This document shows positions 8,982 to 17,597 of a stretch of DNA of 64,000 nucleotides, in pieces. The position numbers and the translations under genes were made by a program. Where the stretch lies: contig JBGTHP010000018.1 in assembly GCA_041746105.1 (NCBI GenBank), forward strand, positions 49,804-113,803, in the 5' to 3' direction. The stretch is from JBFHRE01 sp041746105. GTDB taxonomy: Bacteria > Actinomycetota > Acidimicrobiia > Spongiisociales > ZC4RG35. The notes beneath the pieces were generated by a model that saw only the letters and a list, made by a program, of their open reading frames with translations, was not told the DNA's origin and searched no databases. Each line of letters opens with the position of its first letter. Within the stretch, counting starts at the first letter, position 1.

Positions 8982-9458
8982 ATGACCCAAGTCCGCCGGG
9001 TTCGGCGCATCATCCGAAAGTTCGATGCTTGGACTGTGTTCAAGGTGTCCGCCATCGTGTGGCTGATTGCCGGCATCGCCGTTGTCCTTGGGTTGGTCAT
9101 GTTCTGGTCGGTTCTCACCGCCTCGGGAATCCCCCAGAAGCTGACCGACTTCATGATCGAGATCACGTTGCTCGACGAGGGATCGTCTCCGTTCACGAAT
9201 ACGGAAGAATTCATGCGGGTGGCGGTTTATACCGCGGTCCTGGTCTCGGTCCTCGGCACCGGGGGTTCGACCCTGCTCGCGATCATCTACAACCTCGTCA
9301 GCGACGTGGTTGGTGGCATCGAGGTGATCGTTCTCGAAGAGACGCTGAACGCCGGGCCGCCGACTCCGCTCGTCCAGATGGTGCAACCGGCCAAGCCCAA
9401 ACCCCAAGCCAGCCACGAACTCCCGACAGAAGAGACGCCGGTCGTTACTCGCCGCTGA
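8982..9458 (+). CDS. DUF3566 membrane protein
   Basis: This 158-residue protein has two strong hydrophobic segments (about residues 24-46 and 80-105) and the DUF3566 pattern, including the region around VYTAVLVSVLGTGGSTLLAI. DUF3566 genes typically follow gyrA in actinobacteria and have been linked to the cell envelope and division, but their biochemical role is unclear. The start is ATG with a strong AAGGAGGAGG ribosome site. Its 3' end overlaps the convergent gene by 14 bases. Confidence 0.8.
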   Translation: MTQVRRVRRIIRKFDAWTVFKVSAIVWLIAGIAVVLGLVMFWSVLTASGIPQKLTDFMIEITLLDEGSSPFTNTEEFMRVAVYTAVLVSVLGTGGSTLLAIIYNLVSDVVGGIEVIVLEETLNAGPPTPLVQMVQPAKPKPQASHELPTEETPVVTRR

Positions 9459-10056
9459 GTGGAGCCATGGCCTGCACCAGGCCCAGTTGCTCACAACGTT
9501 CGAGGTACTCGCCACCTCGGTCCCAGACCGGACCCTGGTGGTTGTGGAGCAAAACCGCCGCTGCCAGGCACACCGCCTGCAGGAACGGAGGGTGATCGAC
9601 GATAGAGAGCACCGTGGCGGCGTCGGCGGCTCCGACCGCAGCCAGTGCGCCCTCGGTCGCGCATTGGCCAACTCCGTCTTCGACCGAGGTGACCAGCAGA
9701 CGACCTACTGGCGGGGGAAAATCAAAATAGGCGGTTGAGCGCCGTGGTTTGCCGGCAACGGTGACGGCCATTGCCGTCGAGTCGCCGAGCCGAGCCGCCA
9801 ATGCCCGTGCCAATCCGGTCGGGGAGGCGTGGTTCACGGTTCCGCCTGGACCAGCCGTTACCGATCGGACATGACGCGCCGCCCGCCCCACCACCACGTC
9901 GAAGCCGGATGGTTTGCGCTGGCGAGTCATCCGGTCTCCCCAGCCTGCCGGCGGGTTGGCATCTGCCAGGCCCACCGCGGCGATGTCAGGATGAGCCGCG
10001 AGGGAGGCAGCAGCCCGAAGGGCGACTACGTCGTTTCCGTATACGAGGACTCTCAT
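9445..10056 (-). CDS. Hypothetical protein with Rossmann-like N-terminus
   Basis: This 203-residue protein starts at ATG 10056, which overlaps the stop of the DUF3039 gene (ATGA), so the two are probably coupled. The N-terminus (MRVLVYGNDVVALRAAASLA) looks like a nucleotide-binding Rossmann beta-alpha-beta unit, but no complete GxGxxG motif or catalytic signature is seen. A longer 15-residue extension exists but would overlap DUF3039 more deeply. Function unknown. Confidence 0.6.
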   Translation of the reverse strand: MRVLVYGNDVVALRAAASLAAHPDIAAVGLADANPPAGWGDRMTRQRKPSGFDVVVGRAARHVRSVTAGPGGTVNHASPTGLARALAARLGDSTAMAVTVAGKPRRSTAYFDFPPPVGRLLVTSVEDGVGQCATEGALAAVGAADAATVLSIVDHPPFLQAVCLAAAVLLHNHQGPVWDRGGEYLERCEQLGLVQAMAPLSGE

Positions 10057-10280
10057 CAGCGACCGCGGAGAGCCGCCATGATCTCCTTGCACGTTGGACA
10101 CACCGGGTAACGCTCGGGGTCTCGATTGGGAATCCAGCGTTTGCCACAGAGGGCCTCGACTTCGACTCCTTCGACATTGGAACGGACGATCTCGGACTTC
10201 TTCACATAATGGGCGAATCGTTCATGATCCCCGTCGGATACCCGGGGATCGACCCTGGAGTCGGTGTGGGTTACGCTCAC
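10056..10280 (-). CDS. DUF3039 small zinc-binding protein
   Basis: This 74-residue protein has a C-terminal CGKRW...CPTCKEIM arrangement in which the cysteines and the upstream histidines (DGDHERFAHYV) can bind zinc. The pattern matches the actinobacterial DUF3039 family, whose role is unknown. It overlaps the next gene on the minus strand by four bases, suggesting a two-gene operon. Confidence 0.8.
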   Translation of the reverse strand: MSVTHTDSRVDPRVSDGDHERFAHYVKKSEIVRSNVEGVEVEALCGKRWIPNRDPERYPVCPTCKEIMAALRGR

Positions 10281-10342
10281 GTCTCAGCATTCTGGCACGT
10301 CTGGTTGGATTGAGACAGGTCGGGATCGTCGAAAGGAACATG

Positions 10343-10828
10343 ATGCCGAGCTTCGACATTGTTTCGGAGGTCGATCGGATGGAAGTGACCAACGCCGTCG
10401 ATCAGGCCAGACGCGAGGTGGTCAACCGCTTCGATTTCAAGGGGACGGACACGGAGTTCGAGTTCGCGGGCAGCGAGATTTCCATCGAATCGGATTCGCC
10501 AGGACGGGTCGAGGCGGCGATCGAAGTGTTGAAGACGCGCCTGGTTCGACGCGGCGTCGACATCAAGTCGATTGGGGGCGGGGACATAAAACCCGTTGGC
10601 GGCGCCCGCTCCAAAGCAGTGTTCAGCCTCAATGAGGGTCTACCCGGCGAAGCTGCCAGGGAGCTAGCCAAGGCGATCCGCGACTCTGGCCTAAAAGTCC
10701 AAGCCCAGATCCAGGGCGACCAGGTTCGAGTGGTTGGCAAAAAACGAGATGACCTTCAGACGGCCATTGCCGAAATCAAAGACCTCGACTTCCGGTTGCC
10801 GCTGCAGTTCACCAATTTTCGGGATTGA
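10343..10828 (+). CDS. YajQ family nucleotide-binding protein (DUF520)
   Basis: This 161-residue protein begins MPSFDIVSEVDRMEVTNAVDQ and contains the FDFKGTDTEF segment, both diagnostic of YajQ/DUF520. The family has two ferredoxin-like domains; some members bind cyclic di-GMP, others nucleotides or RNA. The second of two adjacent ATGs (10343) was preferred because it gives better spacing from GAAAGGA. A reading frame continues upstream to 10094 but antisense to DUF3039, so it is not part of the gene. Confidence 0.9.
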   Translation: MPSFDIVSEVDRMEVTNAVDQARREVVNRFDFKGTDTEFEFAGSEISIESDSPGRVEAAIEVLKTRLVRRGVDIKSIGGGDIKPVGGARSKAVFSLNEGLPGEAARELAKAIRDSGLKVQAQIQGDQVRVVGKKRDDLQTAIAEIKDLDFRLPLQFTNFRD

Positions 10829-10954
10829 TCCTGTGCTCTTTGGTTACGTCGACCGTTTCCGGTCCTCCGGTCGGTGCTAGGTTCTTGACAGGGCGCCAAG
10901 TGAGGTCTGCGAGCTCCGCGGCCTCGGCGTAGACAGCGAATGAGAGGAGCACCC

Positions 10955-11284
10955 ATGACAAAGTTCATGATGGTGTACAAGGGCGAAGCCACGGACATGT
11001 CGGACATGACCGAAGAGCAAGCAGGCGCCGTGATGGCGAAATGGGGAGTGTGGATGGAGAAGGTCGGCTCCTCCCTGAGCGACATAGGGACCCCGTTCGG
11101 GCCGGGAACCTCGGTCGTCGACGACGGCACAAGCGGGAAGGCGACCTCCCTGACCGGGTACACGATCGTCGAGGCGCAAGACATGGCTGGAGCGAAGGCA
11201 TTGGCCGACGGCCATCCCTACCTGTCCGAGGGCCAAGGAAACTACTCGATCGACATCTACGAGTTGATGCCAGTCCCGATGTAA
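10955..11284 (+). CDS. YCII-related (DGPF domain) protein
   Basis: This 109-residue protein starts MTKFMMVYKGEA and has the single alpha/beta-barrel half of the YCII/DGPF family, including the GPGTSV and ADGHPYL segments. Such proteins are small, often dimeric, and sometimes sit with ECF sigma factors; none is seen here. ATG 10955 follows a GAGAGGAGC ribosome site at good spacing and was chosen over an in-frame ATG 15 bases upstream. Function unknown. Confidence 0.8.
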   Translation: MTKFMMVYKGEATDMSDMTEEQAGAVMAKWGVWMEKVGSSLSDIGTPFGPGTSVVDDGTSGKATSLTGYTIVEAQDMAGAKALADGHPYLSEGQGNYSIDIYELMPVPM

Positions 11285-11368
11285 GAGGCTGTCTTCCATG
11301 GGGGGCCGGTCGGTCGATGCTTCCTGACTTCCCGGCCTCCCTTTTGGGTTATCTGGTCTCGGGGCGGA

Positions 11369-11866
11369 TCAACCGGCCACTCCCGCCGCCGGAGGGAGGA
11401 CGCCTGCCATCAGGCGGTCCCAGTCGTCGATCCCGCAACCGTTGGTTCGATCGAACGTGGTGTCGATCACCGCGTCGTCGAGAGTCCCGGTTACGCGGGC
11501 AAGGTCCTCGCCGCCGTAGATCTCGGTGCACACCCGGTCCGCCGGGGCTCCCTTGACGAGGCGATCGAGCACTTCGGGATTGCCGATTTGGGCACAGGCG
11601 GCCCCGGCGTCCAAATCGTCGACAGCTGGGGTGATCGTGAACGTGTCCCCAAAGCAATCGATGGTGTAGGTGACCGGCCCTGCCGTCGGATGGTCGTACT
11701 CGACGGTGATCGAGCCGATCACGACGCCGGCTCCCGGTGCCAGCCGACCGGTATCCGGCAGGGTGGTGACGGTGGGCGTAGGCGCTCCCGGGGTTGGTGC
11801 GTCCACGGCGCCGCCACAGGCGAACGCCAGCAGCGCCATCGGGATGAGCAGTGCAAGTTTTTTCAC
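11369..11866 (-). CDS. Secreted SSI-like (subtilisin inhibitor family) protein
   Basis: This 165-residue protein has a short basic N-terminus, a hydrophobic segment and a cysteine at about residue 17 (LLAFAC), so it is probably an exported lipoprotein or secreted protein. The mature part matches subtilisin-inhibitor-like (SSI) proteins: paired cysteines around AACAQI and RVCTEIYGG, the VTGT strand, then FDRTNGCGIDDWDRL. SSI proteins inhibit serine proteases, though many actinobacterial relatives are untested. The GTG start follows AAAGGACAC. It is divergent from the hydrolase-SARP gene across an 89-bp gap. Confidence 0.65.
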   Translation of the reverse strand: MKKLALLIPMALLAFACGGAVDAPTPGAPTPTVTTLPDTGRLAPGAGVVIGSITVEYDHPTAGPVTYTIDCFGDTFTITPAVDDLDAGAACAQIGNPEVLDRLVKGAPADRVCTEIYGGEDLARVTGTLDDAVIDTTFDRTNGCGIDDWDRLMAGVLPPAAGVAG

Positions 11867-11955
11867 GGGTGTGTCCTTTTTTCTTGTTCGCCGATGTGAC
11901 GCCGTTTCCGGACACTGGGTTCCCAGAACGAATCGGCGTCCGGTAGCCTCGGCCC

Positions 11956-13506
11956 ATGAGCGTTCTGGAGCCAGGGACGGTCCCGCCGATTCGGTTCGCC
12001 AAAGCCAAGGGCGCCCGGATCGCCTATCAGGATTTTGGGGAGGGACCCGCCACCATTGTGTCCATCCCACCAACCGCACAGAACATCGAGATGGCCTGGG
12101 AATGGCCGGTAATTCATACGATGCTGGAGCGGTTTGCGTCTTTCTCCCGGTTCATCCACTTCGACAAGCGGGGAACCGGAAGCTCGGATCGGTTCAGCGA
12201 GGTCAACGGCATCGACGAGAGGGTGGAGGATCTCCGGGCGGTGATGGACCATGCCGGAATCGACCGGGCCCACCTCTTCGCTTCGTCGGAAGGGGGTCCG
12301 ATGGCCATCCTGTTCGCCGCCAGCTATCCTGAACGGGTCGAGAGCCTGATTCTGTCGGGTACCGGAGCGACTCTCGTTCCTGACGATCTGGACGGCGCCG
12401 CCCTCGAGGATCTCTACGAACGCCAAGATCGATACGCTGCTGCGTGGGGGACGCCGGAATCGCCGGTCGTCGACGGATTTGCGCCTTCCCTTGCGGGCGA
12501 TCTGGCCTATCGCCAGTGGCACCAGCGGTATGAGCGGCATGCCGCCGGGTCGGATTCGCTCCGCCAACTCCTCCGGCTCACCGTCGAGATGGACGTCCGA
12601 GAGGTGCTGGCGTACCTCGACGTCCCGACGCTGGTCATCCACCGCACAGGTGACCGCATCATCCCGATCGAGATGGGGCGGGACCTTGCGCAAGCCATCC
12701 CCGGCGCCCGCCTGCTCGAACTTCCCGGTGACGATCACTTCAACTACTCGGGTGACGTCGAAGCCTGGATGAGCGAGGTAGAGCGGTTTGTCACGGGCGG
12801 GATTCGAGGACCCTCGCCGGTCCCGCGAGACCGATCCAGAGTCCGCATCCTTTGCCTTGGTCGGTTCGAGGTGACTTCTGACGGTGATGCCGTTCCGGTT
12901 GGGGAATGGGGCACCCGTCTCTCCCGCCAGCTCTGCAAGCGGCTGGTCGCCGCCCGGGGATGGCCCGTGAGCCGAGACGAACTCATGGAGTTGTTGTGGC
13001 CGGGGGAACACGATCGCCGGCGCCTGAGCGCCCGGCTCTCGGTACAACTATCGACCGTGCGTCGTGTCCTGAGGGGAGGAGTGGTGGCCGACCAAGACAG
13101 CGTTCGCCTCGACCTGGAGGAGGTGTCGACAGACCTCGAGGATCTCTACCGGGCCGACGACGACGCAGCAATCGTGGCCGCCTATGGAGGCGAGTTTCTC
13201 CCGGCCGATCGCTACGACGACTGGACCCGGGGGGTGCGCGACGAGGCAAGGCTTCGTTTTCTGCAGGCCGGTCGCCGCCTCGTCGAACGGCTTCGGCAGG
13301 CCGATCGTCCGATGAAGGCGGCCGAGGTGGCCCGCCGGATGGTCGAGGCAGACCGCTACTCCGACGACAACCACCAGGTTCTCATCCGCTGCCTGATCGA
13401 CGCCGGCGAATATGCGGCGGCCAGGAATGCCCACGAGCTCTGGGTTGCGGCGATGGATGAGCTTGACATCCCTGTCCAGACTTTCGAAGAGGTCTGGGGG
13501 ACCTGA
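11956..13506 (+). CDS. Alpha/beta-hydrolase fused to SARP/BTAD transcriptional regulator
   Basis: This 516-residue fusion has three parts. Residues 10-280 are an alpha/beta-hydrolase of the type usually fused to adenylate cyclases (FDKRGTGSSDR, SEGGPMAILFAASYPER), with a possible triad Ser111, an Asp in HRTGDRIIP and a His in PGDDHFNYSGD. Residues 290-375 form an OmpR-like winged helix, and residues 385-510 a BTAD helical repeat domain as in SARP regulators. The nucleophile elbow reads ASSEG instead of GxSxG. A sensor role for the hydrolase, as in RsbQ or KAI2, is inference. Confidence 0.85.
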   Translation: MSVLEPGTVPPIRFAKAKGARIAYQDFGEGPATIVSIPPTAQNIEMAWEWPVIHTMLERFASFSRFIHFDKRGTGSSDRFSEVNGIDERVEDLRAVMDHAGIDRAHLFASSEGGPMAILFAASYPERVESLILSGTGATLVPDDLDGAALEDLYERQDRYAAAWGTPESPVVDGFAPSLAGDLAYRQWHQRYERHAAGSDSLRQLLRLTVEMDVREVLAYLDVPTLVIHRTGDRIIPIEMGRDLAQAIPGARLLELPGDDHFNYSGDVEAWMSEVERFVTGGIRGPSPVPRDRSRVRILCLGRFEVTSDGDAVPVGEWGTRLSRQLCKRLVAARGWPVSRDELMELLWPGEHDRRRLSARLSVQLSTVRRVLRGGVVADQDSVRLDLEEVSTDLEDLYRADDDAAIVAAYGGEFLPADRYDDWTRGVRDEARLRFLQAGRRLVERLRQADRPMKAAEVARRMVEADRYSDDNHQVLIRCLIDAGEYAAARNAHELWVAAMDELDIPVQTFEEVWGT

Positions 13507-13541
13507 AGGTTCTCTGAAGGGTCGCGTCGCAAGATCCGGCC

Positions 13542-14048
13542 ATGAGCAACACACAGATTCTCACCGAGCCATTGCTGCTCGGCGCCGGGGAGGGGCGTCA
13601 CCTCCATTTCCTGAACCACCTCGCAACCATCAAGGTGGCCCCGGGTGACCAGGGATCGATGAGCGCGGTGGAGTTTTTGGCCCCGCGCGGGTTTGGGCCA
13701 CCGCTCCACCGCCACCGCGACGAGGACGAGTTGTTCGTCATCTTCGACGGAGAGCTGGCGTTTCACACCGGCGAAGGCGTGATGACCAGTGGTGCCGGAA
13801 CGATCGCCCATCTGCCGAGGGCGGTGCCGCATACGTTCCAGGTGCTCTCGGAGAAAGCGAGGTTCCTCAACGTAACCTCCTCCAACGCAAGAATCCCTCG
13901 GTTCGACCGCATGGTCACCGAGCTCGGGTTGCCCGCCGGAGCCCCGACGTTGCCTGAGCCGGGATACATCGACCCGAGCCAGGTGGCGGAGGTGTGCCTG
14001 CGCTTCGGGATCGAAATTCTGGGACCGCCGCCGGCTCCCCTCACCTGA
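13542..14048 (+). CDS. Cupin-domain protein
   Basis: This 168-residue single-domain cupin has metal-site motif 1 as PPLHRHRDEDELFVIFDGE (two His and a Glu) and motif 2 as HLPRAVPHTF. All usual metal ligands are present, so it is probably a metalloprotein, but neither enzyme nor regulator role can be assigned. It starts 35 bases after the hydrolase-SARP gene on the same strand and could be a target or partner of it. Confidence 0.8.
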   Translation: MSNTQILTEPLLLGAGEGRHLHFLNHLATIKVAPGDQGSMSAVEFLAPRGFGPPLHRHRDEDELFVIFDGELAFHTGEGVMTSGAGTIAHLPRAVPHTFQVLSEKARFLNVTSSNARIPRFDRMVTELGLPAGAPTLPEPGYIDPSQVAEVCLRFGIEILGPPPAPLT

Positions 14049-14073
14049 TCGAAGTAGAAAAAAGGAGACGCTT

Positions 14074-14616
14074 GTGAAACCAACCAGTAGAACCCTGTTC
14101 GCCCTGATCCTGATGACCGCCGCATGTACGGCGACGGGGGAGGCGGCCGACACCGCCGCGGCACCGGACGCCCCCGCTGAGCCCACGACCGTAGAGGTTG
14201 TTGCCTCGGATTACCGATTCGAGCTCCCCGATTCGGTGAAAGCGGGGACCACCATCCAGTTCCGGAACGAGAGCAGCGCAGAGGTGCATGAATTCGTGGC
14301 GATTCGGCTTCCCGACGATGAGACCCGATCGGTCGCAGAGTTGATGCAGTTGCCACCGGAGGAACTGGCCGCGTTCTTCCCGATGGTGAAGACGGTGCTC
14401 GTGGCTCCTCCCGGTGCCACGGGTATCGCCGTCGAAGGGGACGGGACCCTCTCCGAACCCGGTCGCTACGCCATCATCTGTGTCATCCCCACCGGGGCCG
14501 ATCCGGATGAATACATGACGGCCGCGGCCGAGGCTGAAGGTGGACCGCCCGAGGTGGCCGGCGGCCCTCCCCATATCGTCGAGGGAATGTTCGCAGAACT
14601 TGTCGTGGCGGACTGA
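14074..14616 (+). CDS. Exported cupredoxin-like protein
   Basis: This 180-residue protein has a signal peptide ending in TAACTA, so lipidation at Cys18 is likely. The remainder resembles a cupredoxin: a beta strand pair around VEVVASDYRFELP, a His in VHEF, a Cys in YAIICVIPTGA, and a late His and Met in PPHIVEGM, a plausible type-1 copper ligand set. Between Cys and His is an unusually long insertion rich in Ala, Glu, Gly and Pro. Start GTG 14074 follows AAAAAAGGAGACG. Electron transfer or copper binding outside the membrane is inferred. Confidence 0.65.
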   Translation: MKPTSRTLFALILMTAACTATGEAADTAAAPDAPAEPTTVEVVASDYRFELPDSVKAGTTIQFRNESSAEVHEFVAIRLPDDETRSVAELMQLPPEELAAFFPMVKTVLVAPPGATGIAVEGDGTLSEPGRYAIICVIPTGADPDEYMTAAAEAEGGPPEVAGGPPHIVEGMFAELVVAD

Positions 14617-14743
14617 GATCCGAGCGGCCGGGCGTTGCGACGTCCGGCCGCTCGTTCGCCAACGCTGATGGGAAGGCACCGCGCTCGCGCCTGCCCCTCC
14701 GGACTCATCTCGCCCCGAGGCCCCGTGGGACTAGCGTCGCAGG

Positions 14744-15732
14744 ATGAGAGCAAACCGGGCGTCGATCATCCGATATCGACTTGCGGGAAATCACCTGGCG
14801 GGTCCGCGATTGCCAGAGGCGAGCCTGCCGGTGGCGGCGAAGTCGGGGTCCAGGACGGATCGCCCTGTTCAGGCCTGCTCTCTTTGCATGCCAGGGTTGA
14901 AGGGGTCGCCGCCGAGACGTGGCGCGACCCGCGTCTCGCGCAGGTGTTCGGTCCCAGAGGAGTCATTTCTCTCGTTCCGCGCGCCGATGTCGGGGTGTTC
15001 ACGCTGGGTCTGATCCCCACCGACGAACGGGAGGCCGAAAAGATTCGCGCCCACGCCGAGGCCATTCGTTCGGTGCTCGGTGGAAAGACGATGTCGCAGC
15101 GCGCTGTGCTCGAACAAGTGCCAGGAGGGCCCCGCCTGCTCAGATGGGCGGCTGCGACCGGTTCGCTGCCGGCGATCTGGGACACCGTTGACACGCGGGT
15201 CGTCCCGGTGCCTGCACCCTCGATCGACCCCGGCGCCGCCCGGCGCGAACTGGCTCGCCGATTCTTTCGATATCACGGCCCGGCCTCGGTTGATGACCTG
15301 AGGTGGTGGTTGGAGACCCCGAAGCGCGCTGCGGTCGACCTCGTGGCAGAGATCAGGGAGGAGTTGGTGGAGGTACCGCTCGAAGGCGAGACACTGCTCG
15401 TCCCGGTCGAATCGATGGCGCTGATTGACGAGGCGCCTGCTCCGCCGCCTGTGCTCCTCCGTCCGCCAGATGATGTCCACGTCAACCGGAGGACAGCCCG
15501 CCGCTACGCCGACCCCAAAATCGCCGCCGCGCTCTGGCCCAAGGCACCTCCGCCGGGCGCATTGCTGGCCTATGGTGAGGTGGTTGGCACCTGGCGGCGC
15601 AGAGGGAAAGGGGTGACCGTCACATGCCCTCGCCCGTTCACCGCCGAACAAATCCTCCTTGCCACCGAACAAGTCAAAAGGTTCCCACTCCCTGTCGACG
15701 ACGAACCGTCGGTCACTTTCGTCGAAGCATGA
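14744..15732 (+). pseudogene. AlkZ-like winged-helix (HTH_42) protein, single-base frameshift
   Basis: The N-terminal 30 residues (YRLAGNHLAGPRLPE) read from ATG 14744 in frame 2, while the rest (GVQDGSPCSGLLSLHARVEG, then VISLVPRADVGVF) reads in frame 1. Joining them near 14838 by restoring one G gives a continuous 329-residue protein of the AlkZ/DUF1006 winged-helix family, whose characterised members are DNA glycosylases acting on crosslinks and alkylated bases. The span is 989 nt, one short of a multiple of three. It may be a true pseudogene or an assembly error. Confidence 0.75.
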
Positions 15733-15756
15733 AGGCCAGCGCTGCGGCAACCCTCC

Positions 15757-15903
15757 AAGGGCGCTTCCGCGAACGGTGTTCGGGAAGGGCTGCCTGCAGT
15801 TTCCAAGGGAAACTGTCGAGTCCTCTGTGGTTGCGTGCCTGCAGTTTCCAAAGCAGCCCGAAGGGCTCTGCCGGAGACCCTGCCAAGCAACCCGCAGGGT
15901 TGC
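15757..15903. repeat. Cluster of short perfect hairpins next to tRNA-Ile
   Basis: Between the AlkZ-like gene and tRNA-Ile lie several stem-loops: GTTTCC-AAG-GGAAAC (15799-15813), AGCCC-GAA-GGGCT (about 15855-15867) and GCAACCC-GCA-GGGTTGC (15887-15903). Loops are three bases long. The segment TGCCTGCAGTTTCCAA occurs twice. The last hairpin is placed to terminate tRNA-Ile on the minus strand, though no U-run follows. Confidence 0.5.
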
Positions 15904-15905
15904 CG

Positions 15906-15980
15906 TGGGCCCACCTGGACTTGAACCAGGGACCTCTGCCTTATCAGGGCAGCGCTCTAACCGGGCTGAGCTATGGGCCC
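15906..15980 (-). tRNA. tRNA-Ile (GAT)
   Basis: The minus strand folds into a full cloverleaf: acceptor GGGCCCA/TGGGCCC, D arm GCTC...GAGC, anticodon stem CTGCC/GGCAG with loop CTGATAA (anticodon GAT), and T arm CCTGG-TTCAAGT-CCAGG. CCA is not encoded. It is not linked to rRNA here. Confidence 0.95.
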
Positions 15981-16080
15981 GTTGTCGTTCGACGACGGAC
16001 CCGGGAGAATAGTCGTCGACCCCAGGACGCGCTAAGCGGGTTTTTGCCGTCGGTTTGTGAGGTACCGTGTTACCTCGCAT

Positions 16081-16153
16081 GGGGCTGTAGCTCAGTTGGC
16101 AGAGCACCTGGTTTGCAACCAGGGGGTCAGGGGTTCAAATCCCCTCAGCTCCA
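16081..16153 (+). tRNA. tRNA-Ala (TGC)
   Basis: A cloverleaf is formed with acceptor GGGGCTG/CAGCTCC, D arm GCTC...GAGC, anticodon stem CCTGG/CCAGG with loop TTTGCAA (anticodon TGC), and T arm AGGGG-TTCAAAT-CCCCT. CCA is not encoded. It is divergent from tRNA-Ile with about 100 bases between them; the two are the pair usually found inside rRNA operons. The 270 bp downstream to the thiolase gene show nothing recognisable. Confidence 0.95.
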
Positions 16154-16422
16154 CAATCAAGCCGGTCGTTCTTGATCCCCAAACGAGCCGTGACCGTCAC
16201 CCGGGAGATACTGCACGGGACGGGCCGAGGGATCGGTTACACCAGGTCGCCGTTTGCCTACTTGTTCGGACTGACGGCGTGACGCGACAGTCCTGCGGTG
16301 AACTCCTCCGATCCGCCGCGGATTGTTGAGGCGTCACGAGGGCTCGTCAGGGGAAGATCGGCCGGGCTCTGGTGGTTGGTCCGAGAGTATGCTCATGATC
16401 CCAGTTTCTCGAAGGAGGCCTG

Positions 16423-17586
16423 ATGCGCCCCGCAGTGATAGTTGATGCCGTTCGGACACCGGTGGGCAAACGCAACGGTGCCCTCAAGGACATCCATCCG
16501 GTCGACCTCGCCTCGATTCCGCTCAATGCCCTGATGGAACGAACCGGTATCGACCCCGGCCTCGTCGAAGACGTGATCATGGGAACAGTGATGCAAACGG
16601 GGGAACAGGGCATCAACGTCGGACGGAATGCAGCCCTGGCAGCCGGGTTTCCAGAGGATGTGGTGGGCACAACGATCGACCGTCAGTGCGGCTCGTCCCA
16701 ACAATCCGCCCACTTCGCCGCTCAGGGTGTGATGGCCGGCGCCTATGACGTTGTCATCGCCGCCGGTGTGGAGTCGATGACAAGGGTCCCGATGGGGATC
16801 ACCGCCCAACAGGGTCCAGGAGTCCCGTTCGGACCCAAGATGTTGGATCGATACGCCCACGGTCTCGTGCCTCAGGGACTCTCCGCCGAGATGATTGCGG
16901 ACAAGTGGGGTTTGAGCAGGACCGAACTCGACGAACTCTCGGTTGAGTCGCACCGGAGGGCCAACCGGGCCATCGAGGAGGGTCGGTTCGACACCCAGAT
17001 CGTGCCGGTAGAAACACCCGACGGTGTTTTCGTCAGGGATGAAGGAGTAAGAGCGGGGAGTACTGTCGAAACCCTGGCCGGCCTGCAACCAGCCTTCAAG
17101 GCGGATGGTGTGGTGACGGCCGCCAACTCGTCGCAGATCTCAGACGGCGCCGCCGCACTCCTGATAATGGGAGAGGACGTTGCCGAGCGGCTCGGTTTGA
17201 CGCCGATGGCCCGTTTCAAGGCGTTCTCGCTGGCGGGAGTCGATCCGGTGATGATGCTGACCGGTCCGATTCCGGCGACTTCTCGGGCCCTCGAGCGAGC
17301 GGGTCTGGACACCGACGACATCGACCTGTTCGAGATCAACGAGGCGTTCGCCTCCGTCACCGCCGCCTGGCGGGCCGAACACGGTGGGTCCGATCCGATG
17401 GCGCTGTGGGAAAGAACCAATGTCAACGGTGGGGCGATCGCTTTGGGCCATCCACTGGGAGCTTCCGGTGCTCGACTGATGACAACGCTGGTTCACGAAC
17501 TGGTACGGACCGGCGGTCGGTACGGGCTTCAGTCGATGTGTGAAGGCGGCGGGATGGCCAACGGGACCATCATCGAGCGCGTCTGA
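16423..17586 (+). CDS. Acetyl-CoA C-acyltransferase (thiolase)
   Basis: This 387-residue protein has the length of a type II thiolase. The nucleophilic Cys is in IDRQCGSSQQS (about residue 90), the His motif is NGGAIALGHPLGASG (about residue 343), and the second catalytic Cys is in MCEGGGMANG. It cleaves 3-ketoacyl-CoA or condenses acetyl-CoA; which direction cannot be told because no other beta-oxidation gene is adjacent. ATG follows a strong GAAGGAGG ribosome site. Confidence 0.92.
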   Translation: MRPAVIVDAVRTPVGKRNGALKDIHPVDLASIPLNALMERTGIDPGLVEDVIMGTVMQTGEQGINVGRNAALAAGFPEDVVGTTIDRQCGSSQQSAHFAAQGVMAGAYDVVIAAGVESMTRVPMGITAQQGPGVPFGPKMLDRYAHGLVPQGLSAEMIADKWGLSRTELDELSVESHRRANRAIEEGRFDTQIVPVETPDGVFVRDEGVRAGSTVETLAGLQPAFKADGVVTAANSSQISDGAAALLIMGEDVAERLGLTPMARFKAFSLAGVDPVMMLTGPIPATSRALERAGLDTDDIDLFEINEAFASVTAAWRAEHGGSDPMALWERTNVNGGAIALGHPLGASGARLMTTLVHELVRTGGRYGLQSMCEGGGMANGTIIERV

Positions 17587-17597
17587 ATCCGGCACCG

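Noticed and set aside
10094..10342. Upstream extension of the YajQ gene
   Set aside because: It runs antisense through DUF3039 and lacks family similarity; YajQ starts at MPSFDI.
14635..14743. Long-start version of the AlkZ-like gene in a single frame
   Set aside because: The 70 residues so encoded do not resemble the family, while the family N-terminus is found in the neighbouring frame from 14744.
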